A DNA stretch of 64,000 bases, from positions 679,769 to 743,768 of the forward strand of contig NZ_FOYH01000001.1 in assembly GCF_900116015.1 (NCBI RefSeq), given 5' to 3'. Position 1 is the stretch's first letter, and the number at the start of each line of letters is the position of its first letter. Made by a program: the position numbers and the translations under genes. This DNA comes from Enterobacter sp. kpr-6 (GTDB lineage Bacteria > Pseudomonadota > Gammaproteobacteria > Enterobacterales > Enterobacteriaceae). The notes beneath the pieces are model-generated. The model did no database searches. It was not told the DNA's origin and saw only the letters and a program-made list of their open reading frames with translations. This document shows, one piece after another, positions 35,890 through 44,980 of this stretch.

Positions 35890-36519
35890 TTAACAATGAG
35901 CAAGAATTTGTTTTGCCTGTGTGGACAGGCGATTACGGGAAAACATTAATTGCAGGCGGCCACCGCCAACCTGGTGCCACAGCACGGCGGCGCGGATCCC
36001 GGCGAGCAGGGCAGAGCGGACTTTTGCCTGTACCTGCGCGCTTTGCAGCACCGCCGGGGAACCGGTCACCTGAATGCGCGGGCCAAGGGGACTGATCACG
36101 TCCACATAAATCGCCGCCATCGCGCTTAACAGGGTGTCCGATTGCAGATCGAAGTGTTCAAGCTGGCGATCGAGGCCGGCAATGCGCTCGCCTAAGGTGT
36201 CCATCGCGCCTTTGTGGGCGGCCAGTTTACGCTCCAGCACCATCAGACTCAGGGTGTAGCGGGTCAGTTCGGCATTCAGCCCCTGACGGTTGCTGGCGTT
36301 GAGCACGCCGAGCAGGGTTTCAAGCCCTGTCCGCAGATTGGCTTCGCTACCGCCAAACACCCCCAGCGTGGAGTCGGGATTCAGATCGATAACGCTATTG
36401 AGCGAAACATGGAGCGCATCCGCATCGCAGTGTCCCTGGTGCGCGAGTTGCTGCACCAGACGGGCGGACTGGCAAATACCGGCCAGGGCGATGGTGATGT
36501 CGTAATAATTTTTAGCCAC
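35890..36519 (-). CDS. hflD: HflD, lysogenization regulator homologue
   Basis: Protein of 209 residues beginning [22 protein letters not shown] like E. coli HflD (213). In E. coli it is a peripheral membrane protein that affects lambda CII stability; its cellular role is unclear. It ends ILAHC, a few residues short of E. coli (ILAHLTPEL). It lies between mnmA and purB. Confidence 0.93.
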   Translation of the reverse strand: MAKNYYDITIALAGICQSARLVQQLAHQGHCDADALHVSLNSVIDLNPDSTLGVFGGSEANLRTGLETLLGVLNASNRQGLNAELTRYTLSLMVLERKLAAHKGAMDTLGERIAGLDRQLEHFDLQSDTLLSAMAAIYVDVISPLGPRIQVTGSPAVLQSAQVQAKVRSALLAGIRAAVLWHQVGGGRLQLMFSRNRLSTQAKQILAHC

Positions 36520-36554
36520 GCGTTCTCCTTGTGCTTTCGCTCTCTGTTTCGTCG

Positions 36555-37661
36555 TTAAACTGGCAGCGGCAGGCGCTGTTCAATAATGCCACCGCCGAGG
36601 CACACTTCGCCGTTGTAGAACACGGCGGATTGACCCGGCGTAACGGCGGCAACCGGCTCGTCAAAGCGAACCTCAATTCTGTCGTCGTCAAGCGCCGTAA
36701 TGGTGCAGGGAATATCCGTCTGGCGGTAGCGGGTTTTCACCGTGCAGTGCAGCGTCCCGGTGACCGGCTGGCGATCCACCCAGTGTAACTGCTGGGCAAT
36801 CAGACCAACGGACATCAGGCGCGGATGCTCATGACCCTGGGCGACCACCAGCACGTTGTTTTCAACGTCTTTGTCCACCACGTACCACGGATCTTCGCTG
36901 CCTTCTTTAGTGCCGCCGATGCCAAGGCCCTTGCGCTGGCCGAGAGTGTGATACATCAGCCCCTGATGCTGGCCGATAGTTTCGCCGTCAACGGTGATGA
37001 TTTTACCCGGCTGAGCAGGCAGGTAGCGGCCAAGGAACTCGCGGAATTTGCGCTCGCCGATAAAGCAGATGCCGGTGGAATCTTTTTTCTTCGCAGTGAT
37101 AAGCCCAAGCTCTTCAGCAATCTGGCGCACCTGCGGTTTTTCCAGCTCGCCGACCGGGAACAGGCTTTGGGCGATCTGATCGTGGCCGAGCGTATAGAGG
37201 AAATAGCTTTGATCTTTGTTGCCATCCAGACCGCGCAGCAGGCGGCTTTTACCGTCTACGTCCGCACGGCGCACGTAGTGACCGGTGGCGATATAATCCG
37301 CACCCAGGTCTTCAGCGGCAAACTCAAGGAAGGCTTTAAATTTGATCTCTTTGTTGCAGAGGATATCCGGGTTCGGCGTGCGTCCGGCTTTATATTCAGC
37401 CAGGAAATGCTCGAACACGTTATCCCAGTATTCTGCGGCAAAGTTAACGGTGTGCAGCTCAATGCCGAGCTTATCGCACACCGCCTGCGCATCGGCAAGA
37501 TCGGTGGCGGCGGTGCAGTATTCCTCGCCGTCATCTTCTTCCCAGTTCTTCATGAACAGGCCTTCCACTTTGTAGCCCTGTTGTTGCAACAGGTAAGCGG
37601 AGACGGAAGAATCGACACCGCCGGACATGCCGACGATCACTTTTTTTGGGCTATCAGACAT
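36555..37661 (-). CDS. mnmA: tRNA 2-thiouridylase MnmA
   Basis: Cytoplasmic enzyme thiolating U34 of tRNA-Lys, -Glu and -Gln. It has 368 residues. PP-loop [10 protein letters not shown] near residue 13, catalytic Cys in [12 protein letters not shown] (about 100) and second Cys in [13 protein letters not shown] (about 199) are present. ATG 37661 matches the E. coli start; the frame from 37724 adds 21 residues overlapping the nudJ end and is rejected. Confidence 0.97.
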   Translation of the reverse strand: MSDSPKKVIVGMSGGVDSSVSAYLLQQQGYKVEGLFMKNWEEDDGEEYCTAATDLADAQAVCDKLGIELHTVNFAAEYWDNVFEHFLAEYKAGRTPNPDILCNKEIKFKAFLEFAAEDLGADYIATGHYVRRADVDGKSRLLRGLDGNKDQSYFLYTLGHDQIAQSLFPVGELEKPQVRQIAEELGLITAKKKDSTGICFIGERKFREFLGRYLPAQPGKIITVDGETIGQHQGLMYHTLGQRKGLGIGGTKEGSEDPWYVVDKDVENNVLVVAQGHEHPRLMSVGLIAQQLHWVDRQPVTGTLHCTVKTRYRQTDIPCTITALDDDRIEVRFDEPVAAVTPGQSAVFYNGEVCLGGGIIEQRLPLPV

Positions 37662-37716
37662 AGAATACTCACGACATTGAACTTCAAGGCGGCGTATTCT
37701 ATCACGCGTTAGCGAC

Positions 37717-38175
37717 TCAGGCATCCCCTGTAAACGGCCAGTTAAATTCTCCGATCATCGCAAGCGGATAGCGCGGCCCGCTCAGGTAGCTGCGAATGCT
37801 TTCCGCAACCAGCGGAGAGCGCAGATTGTTAGCCGTTAAAATCTCCTCCGCGCTGACCCACAGGCAGCGATCGATGTCGCTATCGTGCGGCTCAGTGGCG
37901 CACATTTCATCAAGTTCAATGGCAAACAGAAAGCGCAAAAACGGCGTCCGGTCGGGGGCGATCCACTGATGCATACGGATAAAATGCTGCGGAGTGGCCT
38001 CAATGCCGGTTTCTTCATATAGCTCGCGGCGCGCGGCCTGTACCAGCGTTTCATCAGCTTCCAGATGTCCGGCGGGCTGATTCCACAGCGCTTTGCCGTT
38101 AATCGTCTCTTCCACCACGAGGTATTTATCTTGTGAATGGACTATGCAGGCAACAGTGACATGCGGTTTAAACAT
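37717..38175 (-). CDS. nudJ: Phosphatase NudJ (Nudix hydrolase)
   Basis: Cytoplasmic Nudix enzyme of 152 residues; E. coli NudJ hydrolyses nucleoside di- and triphosphates and a thiamine precursor diphosphate. The complete Nudix box runs from GHLEADETL to [11 protein letters not shown] (about residues 38-60). ATG 38175 gives [10 protein letters not shown], as in E. coli. It is located between rluE (10 bases) and mnmA (55 bases) in one direction. Confidence 0.95.
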   Translation of the reverse strand: MFKPHVTVACIVHSQDKYLVVEETINGKALWNQPAGHLEADETLVQAARRELYEETGIEATPQHFIRMHQWIAPDRTPFLRFLFAIELDEMCATEPHDSDIDRCLWVSAEEILTANNLRSPLVAESIRSYLSGPRYPLAMIGEFNWPFTGDA

Positions 38176-38185
38176 TAATGAGTCC

Positions 38186-38839
38186 TTAAACAGAGGTGTC
38201 GCGCCATTCGCCATTGGCGAGATTATCGAGGGTGTAAGCGCCCATCGCATACCGTATTAAGCGTAGCGTCGGGAAGCCCACATGGGCAGTCATACGGCGA
38301 ACCTGGCGATTGCGGCCTTCATACAGGGTGATTTTAAGCCAGGCGGTGGGAATGGCTTTGCGCTCACGAATCGGTGGATTACGCGGCCACAGCCAGTCAG
38401 GTTCGGCAACCAGTTCCACGCCTGCGGGCAGGGTGGGACCGTCGTTAAGCGTCACGCCGTTACGCAGCGCATCAAGCGCCTCAGGCGTGGGTTCCCCTTC
38501 AATTTGCACATAATAAATTTTCCCGGTGCGCTTGCCGGGCTGGGTGAGTTGCGCCTGCAACGCGCCGTCGTTGGTCAGCACCAGCAGCCCTTCGCTGTCG
38601 CGATCCAGACGCCCGGCGGCATAGACTCCGGATACCGGAATATAATCTTTTAACGTACTGCGCCCGGCTTCATCGGTAAATTGCGGCAACACATCGTAGG
38701 GTTTATTGAACAGGATCACCCGTTTTGGCACGTTTTCGTTGCGGCGCTTAGCAGCTTGTCGTGAGCTGAATCGCTCAACGCGGTGATTTCTAAAAGAAGT
38801 TTTGTTCATGGTATTTTCAGAAGTTATCAATTGCCGCAT
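38186..38839 (-). CDS. rluE: 23S rRNA pseudouridine(2457) synthase RluE
   Basis: Cytoplasmic RsuA-family enzyme, 217 residues from ATG 38839 (E. coli length). Catalytic Asp lies in [14 protein letters not shown] (about 80); [10 protein letters not shown] and GFPTLRLIR motifs follow. A TATAAT hexamer overlaps the ATG at 38839, so a shorter start at ATG 38809 (MNKTSFRN, 207 residues) cannot be excluded. It is divergent from icd. Confidence 0.93.
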   Translation of the reverse strand: MRQLITSENTMNKTSFRNHRVERFSSRQAAKRRNENVPKRVILFNKPYDVLPQFTDEAGRSTLKDYIPVSGVYAAGRLDRDSEGLLVLTNDGALQAQLTQPGKRTGKIYYVQIEGEPTPEALDALRNGVTLNDGPTLPAGVELVAEPDWLWPRNPPIRERKAIPTAWLKITLYEGRNRQVRRMTAHVGFPTLRLIRYAMGAYTLDNLANGEWRDTSV

Positions 38840-38956
38840 TATAACGGAATCACGAGCGGCTTTCATGACGCGCAACAATCAGTTAGTATCGACATGCTCA
38901 TTACAATTTATTAACAAATAATCAGTCATAACCAGAAGCGCTCGAAGGAGAGGTTA

Positions 38957-40207
38957 ATGGAAAGCAAAGTAGTTGTTCCGGCGGAAGGTAGTAAGATCAC
39001 CCTGCAAAACGGCAAGCTGAATGTTCCCAATAATCCGATTATCCCTTTCATCGAAGGTGATGGGATCGGTGTGGACGTCACGCCGCCAATGCTGAAAGTG
39101 GTTGATGCCGCTGTGGAGAAAGCCTACAAAGGTGAGCGTAAAATTTCCTGGATGGAAATTTATACCGGTGAGAAATCCACCCAGGTATACGGCCAGGATG
39201 TCTGGCTGCCGACTGAAACTCTCGATCTGATCCGCGAATACCGCGTGGCGATCAAAGGCCCGTTGACTACGCCAGTTGGCGGCGGCATTCGTTCCCTGAA
39301 CGTGGCCCTGCGTCAGGAACTGGATCTGTACGTGTGTCTGCGTCCGGTACGTTATTACGAAGGTACCCCAAGCCCGGTTAAACGCCCGGAACTGACCGAC
39401 ATGGTGATCTTCCGTGAAAACTCCGAAGACATCTACGCAGGTATCGAGTGGAAAGCTGACTCTGCCGACGCGGAAAAAGTGATCAAATTCCTGCGTGAAG
39501 AGATGGGCGTGAAGAAAATTCGCTTCCCGGAACATTGCGGTATCGGCATCAAGCCGTGCTCTGAAGAGGGCACTAAGCGCCTGGTCCGCGCGGCCATTGA
39601 ATACGCCATCACCAACGACCGTGACTCTGTGACCCTGGTTCACAAAGGTAACATCATGAAGTTCACCGAAGGCGCATTCAAAGACTGGGGCTACCAGTTA
39701 GCGCAGGAAGAATTCGGTGGCGAACTGATCGACGGCGGCCCGTGGCAGAAAATCAAGAACCCGAACACCGGTAAAGAGATCATCATTAAAGATGTGATTG
39801 CCGATGCGTTCCTGCAACAGATCCTGCTGCGTCCGGCTGAATACGACGTGATTGCCTGTATGAACCTCAACGGTGACTACATCTCCGACGCCCTGGCCGC
39901 TCAGGTTGGCGGTATCGGTATCGCCCCAGGTGCTAACATCGGCGACGAATGCGCCCTGTTTGAAGCCACCCACGGCACCGCACCGAAGTACGCAGGTCAG
40001 GACAAAGTGAACCCAGGTTCCGTGATCCTTTCTGCTGAAATGATGCTCCGCCACATGCAGTGGTTCGAAGCCGCAGACCTGATCGTTAAAGGCATGGAAG
40101 GCGCAATCGCTGCCAAAACCGTGACCTATGACTTCGAACGTCTGATGGAAGGCGCTAAACTGCTGAAATGTTCAGAGTTTGGCGACGCGATCATCGCGAA
40201 CATGTAA
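38957..40207 (+). CDS. icd: Isocitrate dehydrogenase (NADP+)
   Basis: TCA-cycle enzyme of 416 residues, as in E. coli. The phosphorylation-site Ser lies in [10 protein letters not shown] (about residue 113), with substrate Arg residues in [13 protein letters not shown] and NADP-specific residues in [22 protein letters not shown] precedes the ATG. In E. coli K-12 the 3' end of icd is the e14 prophage attachment site. Here the end is intact, no partial duplicate is visible, and a terminator follows directly. Confidence 0.98.
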   Translation: MESKVVVPAEGSKITLQNGKLNVPNNPIIPFIEGDGIGVDVTPPMLKVVDAAVEKAYKGERKISWMEIYTGEKSTQVYGQDVWLPTETLDLIREYRVAIKGPLTTPVGGGIRSLNVALRQELDLYVCLRPVRYYEGTPSPVKRPELTDMVIFRENSEDIYAGIEWKADSADAEKVIKFLREEMGVKKIRFPEHCGIGIKPCSEEGTKRLVRAAIEYAITNDRDSVTLVHKGNIMKFTEGAFKDWGYQLAQEEFGGELIDGGPWQKIKNPNTGKEIIIKDVIADAFLQQILLRPAEYDVIACMNLNGDYISDALAAQVGGIGIAPGANIGDECALFEATHGTAPKYAGQDKVNPGSVILSAEMMLRHMQWFEAADLIVKGMEGAIAAKTVTYDFERLMEGAKLLKCSEFGDAIIANM

Positions 40208-40229
40208 TCCGCAAGACGGGTTAAACAAG

Positions 40230-40258
40230 AACGGGAACCGAAGGGTTCCCGTTTTTTT
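40230..40258 (+). terminator. Terminator after icd
   Basis: Ten-base perfect stem AACGGGAACC/GGTTCCCGTT with loop GAAG and a T run. Confidence 0.92.
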
Positions 40259-40263
40259 ATGCG

Positions 40264-40569
40264 TCAGGCAGGCCGACGTTTAAGCAATACCTTTGGTAAT
40301 CGCGACTGATGCAGGATTCCGATTACCTGAATAACGCCTTTAACCCGCACGAAAAAGAATGAATGGCGTTCATAAGGCCAGCACAGTATGCCAGGCCAGG
40401 TTTCCGCGCTGATATCAATGCCCATGTCGTTATCAGCCACAATCTGCATCGTATTGCGCATACCCTGCAAATACACCCGCGTAATAGCCGAATTCCAGTG
40501 CTGCAATGAGTAAGCTTTCACTTCTTTTAAATCTTCTTTCGCATCATCCGTAAGCGTGAATGTTCCCAT
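40264..40569 (-). CDS. RelE/ParE-superfamily toxin
   Basis: Protein of 101 residues with the ParE-like pattern: LTDDAKEDLKEVKAYSLQHW at the N terminus and a C-terminal strand segment ERHSFFFVRVKGVIQVIGILHQ. ParE-type toxins act on gyrase and RelE types on mRNA; sequence alone does not decide. Its ATG overlaps the stop of the upstream antitoxin by one base. It sits directly behind the icd terminator, convergent with icd. Confidence 0.85.
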   Translation of the reverse strand: MGTFTLTDDAKEDLKEVKAYSLQHWNSAITRVYLQGMRNTMQIVADNDMGIDISAETWPGILCWPYERHSFFFVRVKGVIQVIGILHQSRLPKVLLKRRPA

Positions 40570-40823
40570 TACAAGTCCTTCATTAACTCATCAAAGGTCG
40601 CATCGCCGTCATGCAACTGACCCTTTTTCGCCTGAGCGAGGGAGTGCGCCAGCTTATCGCGCAATACAGCCAGCTTGAGTTCCTCATAATCTTCGTACTC
40701 TTCGACCGGAATAACGACGACTGCCGCGCGACCGTTTTTGGTGATGGTTACGGCTTCACGCTGCGCCTTTGTCATGAGTTCGCCAAACTGCGTTTTAGCC
40801 TGATTCGCAGTAAAACTGAGCAT
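40569..40823 (-). CDS. Phd/YefM-family antitoxin
   Basis: Protein of 84 residues. The N-terminal Phd/YefM DNA-binding fold reads SFTANQAKTQFGELMTKAQ, then VTITKNGRAAVVVIPVEEYE. An acidic C-terminal tail (DGDATFDELMKDL) probably wraps the toxin. It is the first gene of the pair; the type II antitoxin probably autoregulates through palindromes upstream. Confidence 0.88.
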   Translation of the reverse strand: MLSFTANQAKTQFGELMTKAQREAVTITKNGRAAVVVIPVEEYEDYEELKLAVLRDKLAHSLAQAKKGQLHDGDATFDELMKDL

Positions 40824-40849
40824 AGGGATTCCTTAATTACGTGCTAATA

Positions 40850-40878
40850 GTGCGGATCGTGCGATTGGCACCATTATA
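40850..40878 (-). promoter_or_regulatory. Promoter and candidate operator of the toxin-antitoxin pair
   Basis: On the minus strand a TATAAT -10 box (40873-40878) is followed by three GTGC/GCAC-type half sites within 40850-40871, forming overlapping inverted repeats. This would suit antitoxin autoregulation. Confidence 0.4.
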
Positions 40879-40907
40879 GTTGAAGGCGGGGAATTTTTAA
40901 GCGGTTT

Positions 40908-41585
40908 TTATACGTCACCTTCCGGCTCAATTAACTCCGCGCCCTGATTTTGCACGTTCCCCACTGCGCGTGTGACCGGGTGCCAGGTGAATTCCTCAGC
41001 CGCTACCGCGCCGGTTTTTGCCAGTTCTTCGGCATCAACACCGCGCGTCTCCTGATGCAGCCACTCGCGTGCAGCTTCCGGGGTTAACACCAGCGGGCGA
41101 CGATCGTGAATATCCACCAGCCCTTTATCCGCAGCGGCTGTGACGATTAAAAATCCCTCCGCCTCATCGCCGCGCTCAAACGGGGTGCTGCCGATGGCCG
41201 CCATGAAAATGGGTTCTCCGTCTGCGCGATGAATGAAATAGGGCTGCTTACGGTTGCCCTCTTTTTTCCACTCGAACCAGCCATCGGCAAACACAATTGC
41301 CCGGCCATGCTGCCACAGCGGTTTAAACATGCGGCTGGTGGCAGCGGTTTCGACGCGGGCATTAATTAACGCCGGTTTATCCCACCAGCCAGGGGCGTAA
41401 CCCCAGTGGACGGGATCAAGATGCAGCAGATCGTCGCGCTCGTTCAGCAACAGAACTTTGGTTCCCGGTGCGACGTTATAGCGATCAATCGGCTGGGGAT
41501 CGTAGGGAATATCGCGCTCGGCTTCGTTAGCCAGAAACGCCAGATATTCTTCGCGGGTCCGGGCCTGAGCAAATCGTCCGCACAT
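40908..41585 (-). CDS. yedK: YedK, SRAP-domain abasic-site crosslinking protein
   Basis: Protein of 225 residues. After removal of Met the catalytic Cys2 (MCGRFAQ) forms a stable thiazolidine crosslink with abasic sites in single-stranded DNA, as shown for E. coli YedK and human HMCES. Other active-site segments are present: INARVET (Asn), WFEWKKEG (Glu) and DIHDRRPLVL (His). Highly similar to E. coli YedK except at the C terminus. In E. coli K-12 yedK is elsewhere on the map. Confidence 0.95.
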   Translation of the reverse strand: MCGRFAQARTREEYLAFLANEAERDIPYDPQPIDRYNVAPGTKVLLLNERDDLLHLDPVHWGYAPGWWDKPALINARVETAATSRMFKPLWQHGRAIVFADGWFEWKKEGNRKQPYFIHRADGEPIFMAAIGSTPFERGDEAEGFLIVTAAADKGLVDIHDRRPLVLTPEAAREWLHQETRGVDAEELAKTGAVAAEEFTWHPVTRAVGNVQNQGAELIEPEGDV

Positions 41586-41603
41586 ACGCTCTCCACTTAT
41601 TAA

Positions 41604-41632
41604 TAAAAACGGGAACCTGATGGCTCCCGTTT
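41604..41632 (-). terminator. Terminator of the yncL-like gene
   Basis: On the minus strand stem AAACGGGAGCC/GGTTCCCGTTT (one G-T pair) with loop ATCA and a T-rich tail, between the tiny gene and yedK. Confidence 0.75.
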
Positions 41633-41654
41633 ATTTGTCGACTTAAGTACAGTC

Positions 41655-41747
41655 TTAAAACCAGTTATATTTCGACGACAATGCGAGAAACAGGCCAGCA
41701 GCAGCCAGCACGTTAAGTAAAACCACCGTTCGACTGGATACGTTCAT
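41655..41747 (-). CDS. yncL: Small membrane protein resembling YncL (30 residues)
   Basis: ATG at 41747 opens a 30-codon frame beginning MNVSSRTVVLLNVLAAAG and ending LSSKYNWF. One transmembrane helix is obvious. AAGGA lies seven bases upstream and a terminator follows the stop. The sequence closely resembles my recollection of E. coli YncL, a stress-induced 31-residue inner-membrane protein. The gene is too short for ordinary gene calling. Location next to yedK differs from E. coli. Symbol is tentative. Confidence 0.75.
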   Translation of the reverse strand: MNVSSRTVVLLNVLAAAGLFLALSSKYNWF

Positions 41748-41914
41748 CAATGCATCCTTTTTTAATGTTGGCGAGAAGAATCACGCAAAATGATATAAGT
41801 TTCACGACTACCTCATAGTGTAGGCAGCCTGCTAAGCTTTTCCTCATTCTTTTGACTTATTTTTATAGTGGGTGGTGTGTCGCGTGAGATTGCCTGATGA
41901 CCTCATTCCCCGAA

Positions 41915-42391
41915 CTATTCGCCTAGAATCTTATTCATATTGATGCCGGTGACGTTAAATCCGCAGCCTTCATAGACATGTTTAGCGCGATGGTTTTCAG
42001 CGGCGACCCGTAGTTTTATCTGGTTATAGCCTTCGTCAAGCAGCATCCTTTCCAGCTCTTTTAAGGCCTCGCTGCCAAAACCCTGATTGCGGTAGTCGGG
42101 GTGCAGATAAAAATCACAGATATAAATGGATTTGAGTGCTCTGTCTGGCTTGTACCATAAATAACCGATGGTTACGGTCTTACCGGTAATTTCTGTCTGA
42201 ATGCACAATAATACCTGGCCCGGACTTTTTTCACCCTGCGGAAGGCTGGTTTCTATTTCGGTTTGTGCCTGAAGCAGGGCGGCTTGCGCGCGCAGGCGAT
42301 AATTCGCTTCTATTTCCGCGGCGTAATCAGCGACAAAATAGCTCAGGAACTCCTGATAATCGCTTCCCTCCATGGGCTTAAATGAAATCAT
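41915..42391 (-). CDS. GNAT-family N-acetyltransferase
   Basis: Predicted cytoplasmic acetyltransferase of 158 residues from ATG 42391 (MISFKPMEGSDY). Acetyl-CoA motif: YICDFYLHPDYRNQGFGSEAL (R/Q-x-x-G-x-G/A type) at about residue 100, then AAENHRAKHVYEGCGFNVTG near the C terminus. A GAGAAAGAG ribosome binding region precedes it. A frame extension to 42511 adds 40 residues without GNAT character. The substrate is unknown. It is divergent from the LysE-type exporter. Confidence 0.82.
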   Translation of the reverse strand: MISFKPMEGSDYQEFLSYFVADYAAEIEANYRLRAQAALLQAQTEIETSLPQGEKSPGQVLLCIQTEITGKTVTIGYLWYKPDRALKSIYICDFYLHPDYRNQGFGSEALKELERMLLDEGYNQIKLRVAAENHRAKHVYEGCGFNVTGINMNKILGE

Positions 42392-42522
42392 GCGCTCTTT
42401 CTCAATGTTATTGCGATAGCTGACGAAACTACCATCCCTGGCTTTAGTAGTCACGCCGCCTGTGCCGCCGGTTTCTGTTATTATCCGGCACGTTGTATTC
42501 ACCCCAAACACGGAGAACCATC

Positions 42523-43143
42523 GTGAACATCTATGACAGCCTGCTGGCCTTTACCGCTGCCGCCGCACTTTTAACGCTGACGCCGGGGCTGGATACGGCG
42601 CTGATTTTGCGCACCGCCTCGGTTGAGAGCAAAAGCAACGCGTTCAAAGCGGCGATGGGGATTAACGTCGGGTGTTTTATCTGGGGAGCGATGGTGGCCT
42701 TTGGGCTGGGCGCGCTGATTGCGGTGTCTGAGCTGGCCTATAACATTTTAAAATACTGCGGCGCGGCCTATCTGTGCTGGCTCGGGCTCATTATGCTGTT
42801 GCGCCCCGGCAGCGGATTAACCGCCGTTGATGCCGGGGGCAAAGAGAAGAAAAACTGGTTTGTCAAAGGGCTGCTCGGCAACCTGTTAAACCCGAAAATG
42901 GGTGTGTTTTACGTGTCGTTCCTGCCGCAGTTTATCCCGCAGGGTCAGCCGCTGATTGCCTGGACATTTGGACTGGTCGCCATTCACGTGATGCTGGGGA
43001 TGAGCTGGTCAACGGTGCTGATCCTCGCCACCCGCCCGCTGGCGCGATTCTTAAAACGTGACGCGGTGTCACGCTGGATGGATCGCTGTACCGGCACGCT
43101 GTTCCTGTTATTTGCCACAAAGCTGGCGCTGAGTAAGCGTTAA
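42523..43143 (+). CDS. LysE/RhtB-family exporter
   Basis: Inner-membrane protein of 206 residues from GTG 42523, preceded by CGGAG. It has five to six hydrophobic helices and the LysE-family N-terminal motif TPGLDTALILRTA and central GNLLNPKMGVFYVSFLPQF. The family exports amino acids or similar metabolites; the substrate here is not predictable. It is convergent with the chemoreceptor gene. Confidence 0.85.
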   Translation: MNIYDSLLAFTAAAALLTLTPGLDTALILRTASVESKSNAFKAAMGINVGCFIWGAMVAFGLGALIAVSELAYNILKYCGAAYLCWLGLIMLLRPGSGLTAVDAGGKEKKNWFVKGLLGNLLNPKMGVFYVSFLPQFIPQGQPLIAWTFGLVAIHVMLGMSWSTVLILATRPLARFLKRDAVSRWMDRCTGTLFLLFATKLALSKR

Positions 43144-43160
43144 TCAGCGCCGGGCCTCTC

Positions 43161-44753
43161 TTACGCCGCGTCGGTGCGCAGCTTAAACACCTGCACCATA
43201 TCCAGCAGTTTGTGCGCCTGATCCTGCATTGAATGCGCTGCCGCCGACGATTCCTCTGACAGCGTGGCGTTCTGCTGCGTCGCGGTATCCATATGCGTCA
43301 TCGCGATATGCACCTGGTCAATACCGACGCTCTGCTCGTTGCTGGCAATCGAAATGGTCTCCACCAGCTGGCTGACGCGCTCGACGCTCTGCACGATCTC
43401 CTCCATCGCCGTCCCGGCATGATTCACCAGCGTATTGCCCTCGCTAATGCGGTTCACCGAGCGGGCGATCAGCTCGCCAATCTCTTTTGCCGCGGTAGCT
43501 GAACGCTGCGCCAGAGCACGAACTTCGCTGGCGACCACCGCAAAACCCCGGCCTTCGGTACCCGCACGCGCGGCTTCCACGGCAGCGTTCAGCGCCAGGA
43601 TATTGGTCTGGAAGGCGATGCTGTCAATCACGCCAATGATGTTGTTGATCTCGCTGGCCAGTTTGTTGATTTCACTCATGGTGGTGACCACTTTAGCGAC
43701 CGCCTCACCGCCCTGGCTTGCCACGGCGCAGGCTTCGCGGGTAATGCCGCTGGCGATGCGCGAGTTCTCGGTGTTGTTTTTCACCACCGAGGTCAGCTCT
43801 TCCATGGAGGCGACCGTTTCTTCCAGCGCGCTGGCCTGCGCTTCGTTGCGCGCAGACAACTCAAGACTGCCGGTGGCAATCTGCTTTGAGGCGGTGGCGA
43901 TGGTTTCAGTTCCGCTGCGCACGCCGTTGACGATCCGCGTCAGGTTATCGTTCATCTCATGCAGGGCGCGCATCAGCTCAGCGGTTTCATCGCGCCCGCT
44001 AACGTTAATCGACGCCTGTAAATCTCCGGCGGCGACATGGCGGGCGATGGAGACTGCCTGGGCCAGCGGGCGCGTGATGCTGCGTACCAGCCAGAAAGTG
44101 ATTAACAGACCCGCGATCAGCGTCAGCGCCATTACCAGCAGCACCATCAGGCGGGTCTGCTCATACAGCGCCTGGCTGCGGTCATTGGTTTGCTGACGGA
44201 TCACGTCCGCCTGTTTGAGCGTATTAGTGACCATGGCGTCGATCATGCGCGTCGGCTCGCGGTCGATACCGGAAACCAGTTTATCGACGCGCTGGGCGCT
44301 GGTGGCATCAGCAATCACAAACTGTTCCAGCGCGGAAAGGTAGTGCTGCTCAAGCTCCGCGTGCAGGCGAAGGGTCTGCTCATCAAGCTGATTATCGAGG
44401 CCAATTTGCGGCAGCAGTTCGCTGAGTTGCGCCAGCAAATCCTGGGTTTTCTGGCCCTGTGCGACGAAAGCATTTTTATATTTATCAAACTGCTCCTGAC
44501 TCTGACCGCCGCGCAGCAGGATGTTTTTCCACTCCTGGACCTGGATTTTAAACTGCACCTGCGCGTTGCGGGCGGTATCGATACTTTGTGCGACGCGTTT
44601 CTCGGTCGCCATAATGTGCTGGTTTTGCGTCAGCCCGTCGGTGTTGATCTGTAATCCGCGAATGCCGATAAACAGGGTGGCCAGCAGCAGCAGGGTGGAC
44701 AGCACGCCCAGGCGCTGCCCGATAGTCAGGTGGTTAAGTTTCATCTTTCTCAT
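43161..44753 (-). CDS. Methyl-accepting chemotaxis protein
   Basis: Inner-membrane chemoreceptor of 530 residues. TM1 about 12-32, a periplasmic helical sensor (about 35-190) and TM2 about 192-214 are followed by a HAMP domain ([20 protein letters not shown]). The signalling hairpin tip contains [20 protein letters not shown]. It ends VFKLRTDAA without the NWETF-type pentapeptide that binds CheR/CheB. The ligand is unknown. ATG 44744 is a possible alternative start. A FliA-like promoter lies upstream. Confidence 0.92.
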   Translation of the reverse strand: MRKMKLNHLTIGQRLGVLSTLLLLATLFIGIRGLQINTDGLTQNQHIMATEKRVAQSIDTARNAQVQFKIQVQEWKNILLRGGQSQEQFDKYKNAFVAQGQKTQDLLAQLSELLPQIGLDNQLDEQTLRLHAELEQHYLSALEQFVIADATSAQRVDKLVSGIDREPTRMIDAMVTNTLKQADVIRQQTNDRSQALYEQTRLMVLLVMALTLIAGLLITFWLVRSITRPLAQAVSIARHVAAGDLQASINVSGRDETAELMRALHEMNDNLTRIVNGVRSGTETIATASKQIATGSLELSARNEAQASALEETVASMEELTSVVKNNTENSRIASGITREACAVASQGGEAVAKVVTTMSEINKLASEINNIIGVIDSIAFQTNILALNAAVEAARAGTEGRGFAVVASEVRALAQRSATAAKEIGELIARSVNRISEGNTLVNHAGTAMEEIVQSVERVSQLVETISIASNEQSVGIDQVHIAMTHMDTATQQNATLSEESSAAAHSMQDQAHKLLDMVQVFKLRTDAA

Positions 44754-44799
44754 TACTTCCCGGGTCAGTTAACAGCGAGCATGATCACGCGCCTGAGAG

Positions 44800-44827
44800 A
44801 TATCGACCTGAAGGGAGAGCGACTTTA
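44800..44827 (-). promoter_or_regulatory. FliA (sigma-28)-like promoter of the chemoreceptor gene
   Basis: On the minus strand TAAAG (44827-44823) and GTCGATAT (44807-44800) resemble the FliA consensus TAAAGTTT-N11-GCCGATAA and the E. coli tsr promoter. The spacing is one base longer than consensus and two -10 bases differ. Confidence 0.55.
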
Positions 44828-44980
44828 ACTGACCGCCAATGGCAACCGGAGCGAAATGTGACTTAATGCATTGAAATGCTGGCGATAAAGAATTTTGTGA
44901 CAGTTATGTGACAGCGTGAAAAAGCGGCACGATCGGGCGGATTTTTACCCTGTATGCGGCGGCACACAGGGTCAGCGCTA

